From the NCBI RefSeq assembly GCF_019423705.1, contig NZ_JAHZAX010000007.1, positions 62,001 to 126,000 of the forward strand: a stretch of 64,000 nt of DNA. The letters are read 5' to 3'. Under the pieces are notes generated by a model. The model was not told the DNA's origin, did not search any database, and saw only the letters and a list, made by a program, of their open reading frames with translations. Origin of the DNA: Ruminococcus sp. GTDB lineage: Bacteria > Bacillota > Clostridia > Oscillospirales > Ruminococcaceae. Every line of letters starts with the position of its first letter. Within the stretch, counting starts at the first letter, position 1. Shown piece by piece: positions 1 through 8,403 of this stretch. The translations under genes and the position numbers were made by a program.

Positions 1-744
1 GTGGCGGTGAAGCTTTGGATGGGCTGGTTTTACAAGAGCCTTGGAAATAAGATCAATTCGACGGCGCTTCGTGCTTCGGCGGCTGACAGCCTTTCCGACT
101 GTGCGGCGACGGGAGCGGTAATAATCGCAATGCTCATCTCATCGCTGACTGGTGTGAATATTGACGGATATGTAGGTGTGCTGGTGGCTGTGTTCATATT
201 CTGGTCGGGATTCAACACCTGTCGTGACAGCGTATCGCCTTTGCTGGGTTCAAAGCCTGACAAGGAGTTTGTGCAGGAGATAATCGACACGGCGATGAGC
301 TATCCGAACATAATCGGCATACACGATCTGCTTGTACACGATTATGGTGTTGGCAATTCTGTGATATCATTTCACGCAGAAGTGCCATGCGAAATGAATT
401 TTATGGCGGCGCACGAGCTTATCGACTCTGTTGAGGAAGATATGAAAAAGAAATACAAGTGTGCGGTGTCGATACATATGGATCCTGTTGCGGACAATGA
501 CGAGGAGACCAACGCTGCAAAGCAGGTAGCAATTGAAGTGGCAAAGTCCATTGACGAGCGTTTGAGCATACACGATTTCAGAATGACGAAGGGTGAAAAC
601 AGGGCGAATCTCATTTTTGACCTTGTTATCCCATTTGATTTTTGTTTATCGGACGATGAAGTCATTGACAAGGTATCACGCCGCTTATCAGAATTTGACA
701 GCAGATACAACGCTGTAATTAATGTTGATAAAGGTTCTTTTTAG
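1..744 (+). CDS. Cation diffusion facilitator family transporter, C-terminal part (5' end outside window)
   Basis: The reading frame is open from the first base and about 130 N-terminal residues of a normal ~380-residue CDF protein are missing, so the GTG at position 1 is probably not the start. The visible part holds a metal-site helix with the pair D29/D33 (motif ADSLSD), two further membrane segments (about residues 35-75) and a cytoplasmic C-terminal domain (about 85-247). A DxxxD pair at this helix, rather than HxxxD, is typical of manganese-type CDF exporters in Firmicutes, so Mn2+ efflux is the best guess; the partner site in the missing helix 2 is needed to be sure. It is followed by a repeat and by the terminator of the convergent GH5 gene. 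Confidence 0.85.
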   Translation: MAVKLWMGWFYKSLGNKINSTALRASAADSLSDCAATGAVIIAMLISSLTGVNIDGYVGVLVAVFIFWSGFNTCRDSVSPLLGSKPDKEFVQEIIDTAMSYPNIIGIHDLLVHDYGVGNSVISFHAEVPCEMNFMAAHELIDSVEEDMKKKYKCAVSIHMDPVADNDEETNAAKQVAIEVAKSIDERLSIHDFRMTKGENRANLIFDLVIPFDFCLSDDEVIDKVSRRLSEFDSRYNAVINVDKGSF

Positions 745-785
745 TTCGCATAGGGCTGGACTGTGGGTCGGGTACGACTCAGCCC

Positions 786-840
786 GAGGAATGAAGGTAT
801 CGCCGTTGGCGATGATTTTTTTGTTGCGAACTCCGTTCGC
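786..840. repeat. Dispersed intergenic repeat, 'GAGGAATGAAGG' type
   Basis: The core GAGGAATGAAGGTATCGCC followed by a short GC-rich dyad and GATGATTTTTTTG recurs at 5757-5811, at 42393-42440 and, inverted, at 26140-26201. All copies lie at the 3' ends of genes. Function unknown; it is probably a REP-like non-coding element. Confidence 0.6.
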
Positions 841-865
841 TTAGACCTCTCTGTTGCCCACTGCA

Positions 866-901
866 TAAAAAAAGAGCGAAACTTTTTAAGCTTCGCTCTT
901 T
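866..901 (-). terminator. Rho-independent terminator of the GH5 gene
   Basis: Perfect 10-bp stem (871-880 with 892-901), read on the minus strand just after the GH5 stop codon at 907-909, followed by a run of seven T on that strand. Confidence 0.85.
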
Positions 902-906
902 GCTTT

Positions 907-2874
907 TTATAAGCCCTTGGCTTTCTTTAGTGTGATACCATTATCACCTAGCGGTATGGCGTGGTCAAGCCCAACGAATTTGCCGTTTTCCTGCCATAGA
1001 ACTTCCTTGACGAACTTGTATTTTTCTTCGTCCCAGGTGACAAAATCGTCTAGGACAAGTCCGCCTGTATCGCCCGAATTGGCGTTGAAGCACCAGAATG
1101 TGTGGTTGACGTGGTTGTCCTTTATAAGCTTGCGCATATAGGTCATCCAAGTGAGGTTCGGTTCGGTCATAAAGCCGCCCCATTCGCCGATGAGAAGCGG
1201 TGCGATGTTCTGATCTTGAATATAGAACCAGTTGTCCTTCCAGCAGTCTTTCATAAGGCTTTGGTAGGTGTAATTTCCTTGGAACCAAGGCTGTTCATAT
1301 ACTGTCGGGCCGTAATCGTGTGGCGAATATACCAGCTTATCCTGATATTTGCCAAGGTCGATAGGATGATCCTTCACGCCACGGAGATTTCCGCCCCACC
1401 AGTTGAAGTAATAGTCATCGCTGTTCTGCGACGAATAATCGCCATTTTTCTTGATATTCTTCGGGTAAATTTCCGTGCCCTCTACCATTATAAGGACGTT
1501 CGGGTTCTTGGCAAGGACTTTCTTTGCGGCGGTCTCGGCAACGTATTTCCAGTTGTTTGCGCTCTTTGAATCGTTCCATATCGCTGCGCTCGAGCCTTCA
1601 TTTGGCTTGCCGTGAGGTTCGTTTTTAAGGTCGTATGCGATGATAGTGTCGTTATCTTTGTATCTTTCTGCCATCCATTCAAGTGCGCTGTAATAATCAT
1701 TGACTGTTACCTTGTCGGTATACCAAAGATTTACTGTATGGCCGCTGGCATTCGTCTCGGCGGAATGGATATCGGGCATAACTTTCAAGCCGTTTTCCTC
1801 TGCAAGTTTGAGGAAGTAATCGAAGATCTCCAGGTTGTTCATTGCGTTGAGCTCTTCATTATAGGCGTTGTTATAATTTGCCTGCGGATATTCGCCGTCA
1901 GCCCATTGATTTATAAGCTCTGCCGACATAGGCACTCTTATGAGATTGAAGCCGTGGTCTGCGATAGCTTCAACAGAGGGCTTGAGTTCGCTGTTCCAAA
2001 GGCCGTCAAAAGTGTTTGTGCCTGTGTTATAGCCGAACCAGTTTACGCCTGTTATCCAAACTTCCTTGCCGTCCTTATCAAGTATTTTGCTGCCGTCTGT
2101 GTGGAGCCAGTCGTCGCCCTGTTTGGCTTTGGAAGTCCTTTTCAGCAGGTCTTTGACGTCCGCTGAGGTGGTCTTTTTATCGTTGTTTTGATTATTCTGA
2201 TTATTATTGTTATTGTTCTGCGATACCTTGCCCTTTTTGACCGTGCAGTCAACGCCGTTGAGCTTTGCGGACTTGACGTTGAGCTTGACCCCTGTGCCGA
2301 TATTGCAGCCGATAGAGGTCGAGCCGCCAACAGCGATCTCGCCGTTGTAGTCAACGTTCGTGATCGTGAGGGTGTTGCCCTTGGTCTTGTAATTGCCATT
2401 CCAGCCCTCGCAGGATTTTAGTTGGTCGATCTCCAACTCAAGCTTCCATTCCTTGATAGCGGCTTCGGAATTGTTTTCAATGCCGATCTCCATACCTGTC
2501 ATGATCTTGTCGCCGTCCTGCCAAGTATTGTCGCCGGAATAGGATATGATGAAGCCTTTTTCCTTTTTGTCCGTGTCGTCTGAATCGGAACTTTCGTCAG
2601 CCTCGCTTTCGTCCTCGGAGCTGTCCTCGTCGGTATCGGAGCTATCTTCGTCAGAGCTTTCGTCGGTCTTGCTGTCATCCGCCTGTGAAGCGCTTTGGCT
2701 TTTATCAGCCTTTGAAGAGCTTTCGCCCTTGCCGCCGCTTGAAGTCGCCACGGCGATAAGTGCGATCATAAGCCCGATTATGACAGCGCCCATTGCGGCT
2801 ATCGCCACGATAAGCTTCTTGCTGCCGCCTTTCTTAGGGCTTTGCTGTTGGATATCTTTGTTTTCTTCGTTCAT
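907..2874 (-). CDS. Membrane-anchored family 5 glycoside hydrolase (endoglucanase type) with a cellulose-binding module
   Basis: Secreted or surface-attached beta-glucanase of 655 residues. In order: a short cytoplasmic start, one membrane anchor (about 19-43), a Ser/Asp/Glu-rich linker (45-105), a carbohydrate-binding module resembling the CBM2-like cellulose-binding folds (106-218, motif CEGWNGNY), an Asn-rich linker, and a GH5 catalytic domain (about 255-640). The acid/base Glu is E419 in DLKNEPHG and the nucleophile E564 in LIGEWGGF. The start is the ATG at 2874, preceded by AAGGGGAAAG; a longer frame reaching 2940 has no ribosome binding site and runs into the upstream terminator. There is no dockerin or LPXTG motif, so attachment is by the N-terminal anchor. 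Substrate specificity within GH5 is not settled. Confidence 0.92.
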   Translation of the reverse strand: MNEENKDIQQQSPKKGGSKKLIVAIAAMGAVIIGLMIALIAVATSSGGKGESSSKADKSQSASQADDSKTDESSDEDSSDTDEDSSEDESEADESSDSDDTDKKEKGFIISYSGDNTWQDGDKIMTGMEIGIENNSEAAIKEWKLELEIDQLKSCEGWNGNYKTKGNTLTITNVDYNGEIAVGGSTSIGCNIGTGVKLNVKSAKLNGVDCTVKKGKVSQNNNNNNQNNQNNDKKTTSADVKDLLKRTSKAKQGDDWLHTDGSKILDKDGKEVWITGVNWFGYNTGTNTFDGLWNSELKPSVEAIADHGFNLIRVPMSAELINQWADGEYPQANYNNAYNEELNAMNNLEIFDYFLKLAEENGLKVMPDIHSAETNASGHTVNLWYTDKVTVNDYYSALEWMAERYKDNDTIIAYDLKNEPHGKPNEGSSAAIWNDSKSANNWKYVAETAAKKVLAKNPNVLIMVEGTEIYPKNIKKNGDYSSQNSDDYYFNWWGGNLRGVKDHPIDLGKYQDKLVYSPHDYGPTVYEQPWFQGNYTYQSLMKDCWKDNWFYIQDQNIAPLLIGEWGGFMTEPNLTWMTYMRKLIKDNHVNHTFWCFNANSGDTGGLVLDDFVTWDEEKYKFVKEVLWQENGKFVGLDHAIPLGDNGITLKKAKGL

Positions 2875-2925
2875 AAACTTTCCCCTTTTTGATTTTTTGT
2901 GAGACAGAATATTCTGTCGCTTAGT

Positions 2926-2960
2926 AAAACAATACCGCACAAATGGCTGTGCGGTATTGC
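2926..2960 (-). terminator. Terminator of the GGDEF/EAL gene
   Basis: 11-bp stem CAATACCGCAC (2930-2940) with GTGCGGTATTG (2949-2959) lying 16 bp past the stop codon on the minus strand, followed by TTTTAC. A very similar ACCGCACA hairpin ends the feo operon at 41028-41064. Confidence 0.75.
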
Positions 2961-2975
2961 AAAATTGCGAATTTT

Positions 2976-5144
2976 TTACTGTTCTTTTTTTACAAGCACG
3001 CTGCTGTTGTTAAGAAACATTTCCTCGAATTTGTCGGAAGGCATTGGCCTGCCGAAATAATAGCCCTGAATAACGTCAGTATCAAGACCCTTTAGGATAT
3101 CGAACTGTATCTGCTCCTCAACGCCCTCTGCGCAGACTGCGATATTAAGGTCGTGAGAGAGGTTGACTATCATCTTGACGAACACCGCTGTGCTCGGGTT
3201 GTTGGCGATATCGTCGATAAAGGACTTGTCGATCTTGATAGTATTGAGTGGCATTTCCTTTATGCAGTTAAGCGACGAATAGCCCGTGCCGAAATCGTCA
3301 AGTGCGATCTTAACGCCCTTGTCGGTGATACTTCTCAGCAGCTCTTTCATCTTGTTCATATCGTTGATAGCAAGGCTTTCAGTTACCTCAAAGCATATCT
3401 TATCCGGCGGCGCTCCCGTTTCCTTGAAGAGCTTATCCACCTTTTCAAGAAAGTCCGGCTCGATGAGCTGGCCGACGGAGAGATTGATGTTCACTCTTAT
3501 ATCAAGGCCTTGCTCAGCCCATTTTCTGCATTGTGTGCCTGCTATTCTGATTATATTCTCGCCCAAGAGATTTATGTAGCCCAGCTTTTCAGCCATTGGA
3601 ATAAACTCTGACGGCGGAACTTGGCCATACTCGGGCGGGTTCCATCTCATAAGAGCTTCGCAGCCCACAAGCTTTTTGTCTGCGCTGCTGAATATCGGCT
3701 GATAATATGCGTTGAAATGGGCAAAGTTGTTTGTGATATCCTTGTGCATAAGTCTTTCAAGGTCTATCTGTCTTGTAAGTATCCTGCCAATAGTTTCGTT
3801 ATAGTTTATTATGCAGTTCTTGCCGTGCTTTTTGGCGTAATAGATCGCAAGGTCGATACGCTTTAGGACTGTATTGACCGTATCATCGGGCTTCGGGAAC
3901 TTTGCAAGTCCGATCGAGCAGGTGCAGTAGCAAGTGCTGTTTGCGATCTGCCATTCGGTGTTGAACTTTTTATGTATGGTGTTGCAGATATCGTCAACAA
4001 ATTCCTGATCCTGGCTTCTTATAAGTATGACAACTTCGTCGCCGCCGAAACGGAAAACGCTGAGCTCTTTGTGGACCTTTTGAAGCTCAAGGAAAAACTG
4101 TCCGATATCTTTAAGCAGTCTGTCGCCGTTGTTATGGCCGTAGCTGTCGTTTATGTTCTTGAAGTTATCGAGATCGAGAAAGATTATCTCGCTGTCCTGC
4201 TCGGAGTCGATAATGCTTTGGATATTCTTGTCAAGGCTAAGTCTGTTGGGCAGACCCGTAAGGCCATCAAAGAACACCTGCTTTTCGATAACACGCTCGT
4301 ACTCGATCTTATCGGAGATATCGTTGAGGGTGCAAAGCTTTATCATTCTGCCGTCGTGCCATTTGATTATCTTTTCGGACACATCGAGCCACTTATCCAT
4401 TGCTTCGGAATAATAATCGCCGTTGAAAAGCTCGCCATTCTCAAGCTGGGTGTTATCATACCACGCCTTGCTGAAAACGTCACGACCCTTTTTGCCCACA
4501 AGCTCCTGTCCGAAAAACTTTTCAAGCCTTTTGCTTGCGAATACGATCTCATCGGTATCTGTTGTGAGGGCGATAACGTATGAATTCATATTGTCCATAA
4601 CGTCTGCAAGAGTTCTCGAAGTATTCTCTGCGTGGGTAGAAGCACGCTGGGCGTGGAGCATACCCGAAAGTATGTATGTAAGCTGCGAAACGAGAGCTAT
4701 CTCATCATCACGCCACACTCTTTCCTTATCTGAGCAGAGCAGATTGAAAAATGCAACGTTTACATTTGAGTCCCTGACTGCACAAGTGAGGGAGCAGGGG
4801 TACTTCACGCCGCTGAGAATAAAGGTCTCATTATCCGGAATAGGGTGCTCCTTATCGGCGATATGAATGCCCTTATCCATAAGAATAGGCCGCACGTCGG
4901 TGTAAACAGCGCCGCTTTTTTCTTTATCAAATTCAAATATTCTGTATGTCTTTGCCTCGGCTATCCATTCATAGCTGAGGGGAGTGGCGTTTTTATAACC
5001 CGATACCGTCAGCGTGGCAGCCTGAACTGACATAGCGCTGCAAATGCTTTCAAGAAAATCACGGCAGACTTCCTCAAACTTTTCGGTGCTTTCGAGAATT
5101 TTCAGAAAACTGCTCAAGGTGTTTTCGTTGACTGACAGAGCCAT
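2976..5144 (-). CDS. GAF-PAS-GGDEF-EAL cyclic di-GMP metabolism protein
   Basis: Soluble 722-residue signalling protein. A GAF-like N-terminal region (about 1-165) and a PAS domain (about 180-275) precede a GGDEF diguanylate cyclase domain (about 285-445) and an EAL phosphodiesterase domain (about 460-710). The cyclase motif RFGGDE (365-370) and the EAL motifs EAL (496-498), EVTES (586-590) and DDFGTGYSS (616-624) are intact, so both activities are possible. No membrane segment is visible, so the ligand should be cytoplasmic. It is monocistronic, with its own promoter and terminator. No cyclic di-GMP riboswitch was seen nearby. Confidence 0.93.
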   Translation of the reverse strand: MALSVNENTLSSFLKILESTEKFEEVCRDFLESICSAMSVQAATLTVSGYKNATPLSYEWIAEAKTYRIFEFDKEKSGAVYTDVRPILMDKGIHIADKEHPIPDNETFILSGVKYPCSLTCAVRDSNVNVAFFNLLCSDKERVWRDDEIALVSQLTYILSGMLHAQRASTHAENTSRTLADVMDNMNSYVIALTTDTDEIVFASKRLEKFFGQELVGKKGRDVFSKAWYDNTQLENGELFNGDYYSEAMDKWLDVSEKIIKWHDGRMIKLCTLNDISDKIEYERVIEKQVFFDGLTGLPNRLSLDKNIQSIIDSEQDSEIIFLDLDNFKNINDSYGHNNGDRLLKDIGQFFLELQKVHKELSVFRFGGDEVVILIRSQDQEFVDDICNTIHKKFNTEWQIANSTCYCTCSIGLAKFPKPDDTVNTVLKRIDLAIYYAKKHGKNCIINYNETIGRILTRQIDLERLMHKDITNNFAHFNAYYQPIFSSADKKLVGCEALMRWNPPEYGQVPPSEFIPMAEKLGYINLLGENIIRIAGTQCRKWAEQGLDIRVNINLSVGQLIEPDFLEKVDKLFKETGAPPDKICFEVTESLAINDMNKMKELLRSITDKGVKIALDDFGTGYSSLNCIKEMPLNTIKIDKSFIDDIANNPSTAVFVKMIVNLSHDLNIAVCAEGVEEQIQFDILKGLDTDVIQGYYFGRPMPSDKFEEMFLNNSSVLVKKEQ

Positions 5145-5186
5145 ATTTCACCATATCCTTTCGCTAGAGTAAATTACATCAGTTAC

Positions 5187-5215
5187 ATTATAACACAATC
5201 GCCGTAAAATCACAA
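5187..5215 (-). promoter_or_regulatory. Promoter of the GGDEF/EAL gene
   Basis: Read on the minus strand: TTGTGA (5210-5215), 17-nt spacer, TATAAT (5187-5192), about 42 bp upstream of the start codon. Confidence 0.6.
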
Positions 5216-5302
5216 GAGCTAATCTTGATTTTTGGTTAGTTTGTATATTTAGCGAGCGTAAATCTGTACAAATAAGCAAATTAAATTTTCGTTGTAAAAT
5301 AT

Positions 5303-5348
5303 AAAAAAGCTCACTTAATTGGATCGTGAAAAAAGCAATTAAGTGAGC
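5303..5348 (-). terminator. Terminator of the RNase P RNA gene
   Basis: Perfect 13-bp stem GCTCACTTAATTG (5309-5321) with its complement (5336-5348), followed on the minus strand by TTTTTTATA. Confidence 0.9.
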
Positions 5349-5697
5349 GGCGTGATCTGACCGATAAGCCGAGTTTTGTCGTGTGCGATAATCTATCTAG
5401 GCTGTACGTTGCCGCACAGCTCGAGCCACCTATGGCCCCAAGTCTGACGAGCAGCCATTGACTTGCAGACCACCATTGGTGTTGCATCGGATAAGGTTTA
5501 CATAGCGACGGCGTCTCCGCCGCCCTGGTGAGCTCTTACCTCGCCTTTCCACCCTTACCGAAAAATTCGGCGGTATATCTCTGTTGCACTAGCTCTAAGG
5601 TCGCCCTCGGCTGATGTTATCAGCTACCCTGCTCTATGATGCTCGGACTTTCCTCATAAACATTGAACGTTCACGCTATCGCATAGTCTGGTCACGG
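5349..5697 (-). ncRNA. rnpB: RNase P RNA
   Basis: Catalytic RNA that trims tRNA 5' leaders. Read on the minus strand it has the diagnostic 5' element GAGGAAAGTCCGAGCAT (around 5639-5655) and the matching 3' element CTCGGCTTATCGGTCAG (around 5358-5374), which together form the conserved P4/catalytic core. Length of about 350 nt is normal. A perfect promoter and a strong terminator bracket it. The exact 5' end is inferred from the promoter. Confidence 0.93.
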
Positions 5698-5702
5698 GTA
5701 GT

Positions 5703-5731
5703 ATTATAGCACACTTTGTCCTTTTTGTCAA
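5703..5731 (-). promoter_or_regulatory. Consensus promoter of rnpB
   Basis: Minus strand: TTGACA (5726-5731), 17-nt spacer, TATAAT (5703-5708). Both hexamers match the housekeeping consensus exactly, as expected for an abundant stable RNA. Confidence 0.9.
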
Positions 5732-5748
5732 ACAATAGGCGCAAGCTA

Positions 5749-5830
5749 AGTGAGGAATGAGGAGTGAGGAATGAGGAATGAAGGTATTGCCTAGCGGCAA
5801 TGATTTTTTTGGGGCGGCTTCGCCGCTATC
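5749..5830. repeat. Tandem GAGGAATGAGGAGT units plus the dispersed dyad repeat
   Basis: Several near-identical units of GTGAGGAATGAGGA lead into AAGGTATTGCCTAGCGGCAA and a T run. A second stretch, AATTCCTCACTCCTCAC at 5884-5900 in the opposite orientation, lies next to the end of gerC. Same family as the repeats at 786, 16653, 26140 and 42393. Confidence 0.6.
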
Positions 5831-5912
5831 GCTGGGTTCTTAACAATGTTGATTAGAATGACAAAGTTCGGTGGTATGTCAATAATTCCTCACTCCTCAC
5901 TTAACTGCGTTC

Positions 5913-7109
5913 CTATTCCACCCGACAGTTTATCGCAAGCTCCAAGTCTGTAGAGCGCCAAATCTCTTCGAGCTTGTCCTTGTATTCAAGATACCCCTGC
6001 GGATATTTGTGGCGAAGCTGCTTCCATATGCCGAAAATGTCGGTCTCGTTTGCGATGATAGTCTTATTCCAGGCGGCGGTGATGTTTTCCGTTAGCTGGG
6101 CTTTGACCGCCTTTGATATCTCGTCTGACAGCCTTTCGCTGCGGATATCCTTTGAGGCGTGGGCGAGGACGGTGAGCTTTACCTTATATATAAGCCTGCC
6201 GTTTTCGTTTTCGAGAGTTATCTTTTTGCCGTCGTCGGAAAGCTTTATGTCAACGTCCTTGCCGTCGATATTTGTCACCATATCGAACTGCTTCGCCTTG
6301 CCCATAAGCCAAGCTGAGCCTGCGGCTTCCTCTCGGTTGAGGGTATCATTTTGCACCCTGCCGTTTTTCACAAGGGCGGTCTGACTTATTTCAAGGAGGG
6401 GTTCTTGCTGCTCGGCGGCGGAGTTTTCGGCGCTGCCTGCTTCGGAATTCTTGACGGACAGCACGGGCATTGCGACATATTGCGGTGAATTAATGCAGGA
6501 AAGGAAGTCTATCAGCCGACATTCAAGGGTTATGCCGTTGCGCACGCCCATTTTTATGACTTGTGTGAAGTTCTCCGAGGACATTGTGCCCCTTGTCAGC
6601 TGGACGTTCATAAGCTCTTCGGCGGTGGTGTCGGATAGGCAAAGCTCAACGCCGAGAAATACGTTTTTGTCCTTTATTGCGAATGAGAAAAGCCCCTCGG
6701 GGTTGGAAAAATCGACAGTTTTGCCGAAACATATTAGCTGAAGGTGGCCTAAAAAGACTTCCTTTCCAAGCTGATACTGACAGTCGTCGATGGCTTCCTT
6801 GACGGTCTTGCCTTGGCAGGTGACAGTTTGGATATTTGACTGGCTCACGTCAAGGGGTGTGTCAGAGCCCATACTTTGGGTCTTGAACACTTGCAGGGAG
6901 ACTGTATACTCGCTGCCGTCAAAGTCAATGCCCATTGCGTGGACGAGGACACGCTGTTCTATCGCTACTTGATTTCCGAAAGAGGATAAAAGCAGCGTGA
7001 CTGCGGCGATGAGAAGCACCGCTGTTATTTGAAGTCTGCGCTTTTTTCTGCTGCTGTTGATATTGCTATTGTTATTATTATCCTGCGCTTTCATTTTCGA
7101 TTTTTGCAC
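5913..7109 (-). CDS. gerAC: Germinant receptor subunit C, Ger(x)C family
   Basis: Third subunit of a spore germinant receptor that sits in the spore inner membrane. About 398 residues with one N-terminal hydrophobic segment (about 26-42), then the extracellular Ger(x)C fold beginning VLVHAMGIDFDG. Family members are usually lipoproteins with a Cys after the signal segment; here the segment ends LLSSFGNQ with no Cys, so lipid attachment looks lost. The start is uncertain: GTG at 7109 lies 1 nt from the AAAGGAG site, and ATG at 7094 lies 16 nt from it. The gene overlaps gerAB by about 30 bp. Confidence 0.87.
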   Translation of the reverse strand: MQKSKMKAQDNNNNSNINSSRKKRRLQITAVLLIAAVTLLLSSFGNQVAIEQRVLVHAMGIDFDGSEYTVSLQVFKTQSMGSDTPLDVSQSNIQTVTCQGKTVKEAIDDCQYQLGKEVFLGHLQLICFGKTVDFSNPEGLFSFAIKDKNVFLGVELCLSDTTAEELMNVQLTRGTMSSENFTQVIKMGVRNGITLECRLIDFLSCINSPQYVAMPVLSVKNSEAGSAENSAAEQQEPLLEISQTALVKNGRVQNDTLNREEAAGSAWLMGKAKQFDMVTNIDGKDVDIKLSDDGKKITLENENGRLIYKVKLTVLAHASKDIRSERLSDEISKAVKAQLTENITAAWNKTIIANETDIFGIWKQLRHKYPQGYLEYKDKLEEIWRSTDLELAINCRVE

Positions 7110-8163
7110 GCTCCTTTCTGCGTTTGTTTGAGAGCATTATCATCACAAGGGGGATAAGTCCCGAAAGTATCACCGCAGGCAGGGGGCTGAAATTTGAATA
7201 TGCGATGATCTCCCATTTGTGGGGGATAAGCCAGAAAAGTGAAGCCGCCGCAGGTATCAATGCGGATATTATCACGGCGGGGACGAAATTCACTTTCGGG
7301 GAGATATATTTCACGCACCTGCCTGTGCAATGGAGATAAAGCCCCAGCTTATAGACTGAAAGCATTACCCAAAGCGCCATTATTGCGGCGTCGTAACGCT
7401 CTATAATGGCAGTTCGTGAATATGCCGCAAGGGCAAAGAATGGCAGCTTTGCAAGAAGGGTGTAATCCCCCAATATCATTGTGATGAAGCCTAAAATAAG
7501 CTCGATGAGGATAAGGCGTGTGAGCAAAAAGCAGACGGAGGTCTTTGTGACGCTGCCCTTGACGGAGGGGAGCAGAAAGACCAGCACCGCAAGATAGGAA
7601 TTTCTCGCAAGCTCGCTGACGGCGGAGCGCCACACACCTGCAGCGAAATTGTCCTCTGCGGTGTGAAAGCTCACGAGAGAGAAATTTTCCACGGAGCTTA
7701 TCACAAGGGTCGCTGTGAAGATGAGAAACAGGGCAAAAAGCACCGTGCCCGTCTTGCCGATAACGCCGATATTCGCCCTGCCGATATAAATTGCGCAGGC
7801 CGCCACGCTTATGACTGTCATGATCCTCGGGATATAATCGGAGAAATAATAGTCCATAAAATATGTGAAAGTGCCTATCATATAAAAGGACACCAGCAGG
7901 AAATATACTACATAAAGCGCCGTCACCCCAAGCCCCAGCGGCCGTGAACGGCTGAGGGCAAGGGAGCAGGGGTCGTCATTTGGGAAGCGCTTGTGAAAGA
8001 CTATCATAATAATGATAAGGACAGCCTGAAAGGCGGTGGATATCACCGCACCAAGCATAAGCTGCAAGGCGTTCGAGGCGTTGTCGGGGAGAAATGTCAT
8101 AAGCGAAAAAGCTCTTGTGCAGATAAGCAGAGAAAAGAGCTGTAATGGGGTCAGCTTTTTCAA
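7078..8163 (-). CDS. gerAB: Germinant receptor subunit B, GerAB family
   Basis: Multi-pass membrane protein of 361 residues related to amino-acid permeases (about ten hydrophobic helices), the subunit thought to bind the germinant. It starts with TTG at 8163, 7 nt after GGAGGG. It lies between gerAA and gerAC in the standard A-B-C order. The 240-bp gap to gerAA is unusual for this operon type and is filled by a dispersed repeat element. Confidence 0.9.
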   Translation of the reverse strand: MKKLTPLQLFSLLICTRAFSLMTFLPDNASNALQLMLGAVISTAFQAVLIIIMIVFHKRFPNDDPCSLALSRSRPLGLGVTALYVVYFLLVSFYMIGTFTYFMDYYFSDYIPRIMTVISVAACAIYIGRANIGVIGKTGTVLFALFLIFTATLVISSVENFSLVSFHTAEDNFAAGVWRSAVSELARNSYLAVLVFLLPSVKGSVTKTSVCFLLTRLILIELILGFITMILGDYTLLAKLPFFALAAYSRTAIIERYDAAIMALWVMLSVYKLGLYLHCTGRCVKYISPKVNFVPAVIISALIPAAASLFWLIPHKWEIIAYSNFSPLPAVILSGLIPLVMIMLSNKRRKERAKIENESAG

Positions 8164-8219
8164 TTTTGTCCCTCCTGTTTTTAGTGTTTGGTTCGGGTAT
8201 TGTGGGGTAGCACACGGAA

Positions 8220-8403
8220 AACGGGCGAACGCTGTTCGCTCCTACAATGCCAACGCATTTACGCCAATTGTAGGGGAAAATTGTTGTTCGACAAGGCTCA
8301 CGACAATTTGAGCCCTCGACGTCCCGTTTGTTTTGGACTTTTTCAACAAGCTGCAGGCGACCACAGGTCGCCCCTACATTTATCTGTTGCAATTGGAAGC
8401 GTT
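8220..8403. repeat. Composite palindromic repeat element inside the ger operon
   Basis: Inverted copy of the composite element also found at 37879-38006 and 48105-48285. Read on the minus strand it contains GTTGAAAAAG, GGGACGTCGAGG, CAATTGGCGTAAATGCG and a hairpin ending GTTCGCCCG. A second palindrome, GGCGACCACAGGTCGCC (about 8356-8372), adjoins it. It separates gerAA from gerAB without a visible gene. Confidence 0.8.

Noticed and set aside
2875..2975. Cyclic di-GMP riboswitch near the GGDEF/EAL gene or the cellulase
   Set aside because: No GEMM-type conserved core is seen on either strand.
5749..5780. CRISPR array from the GAGGAGTGAGGA tandem units
   Set aside because: Units are short, contiguous and without spacers; no cas genes.
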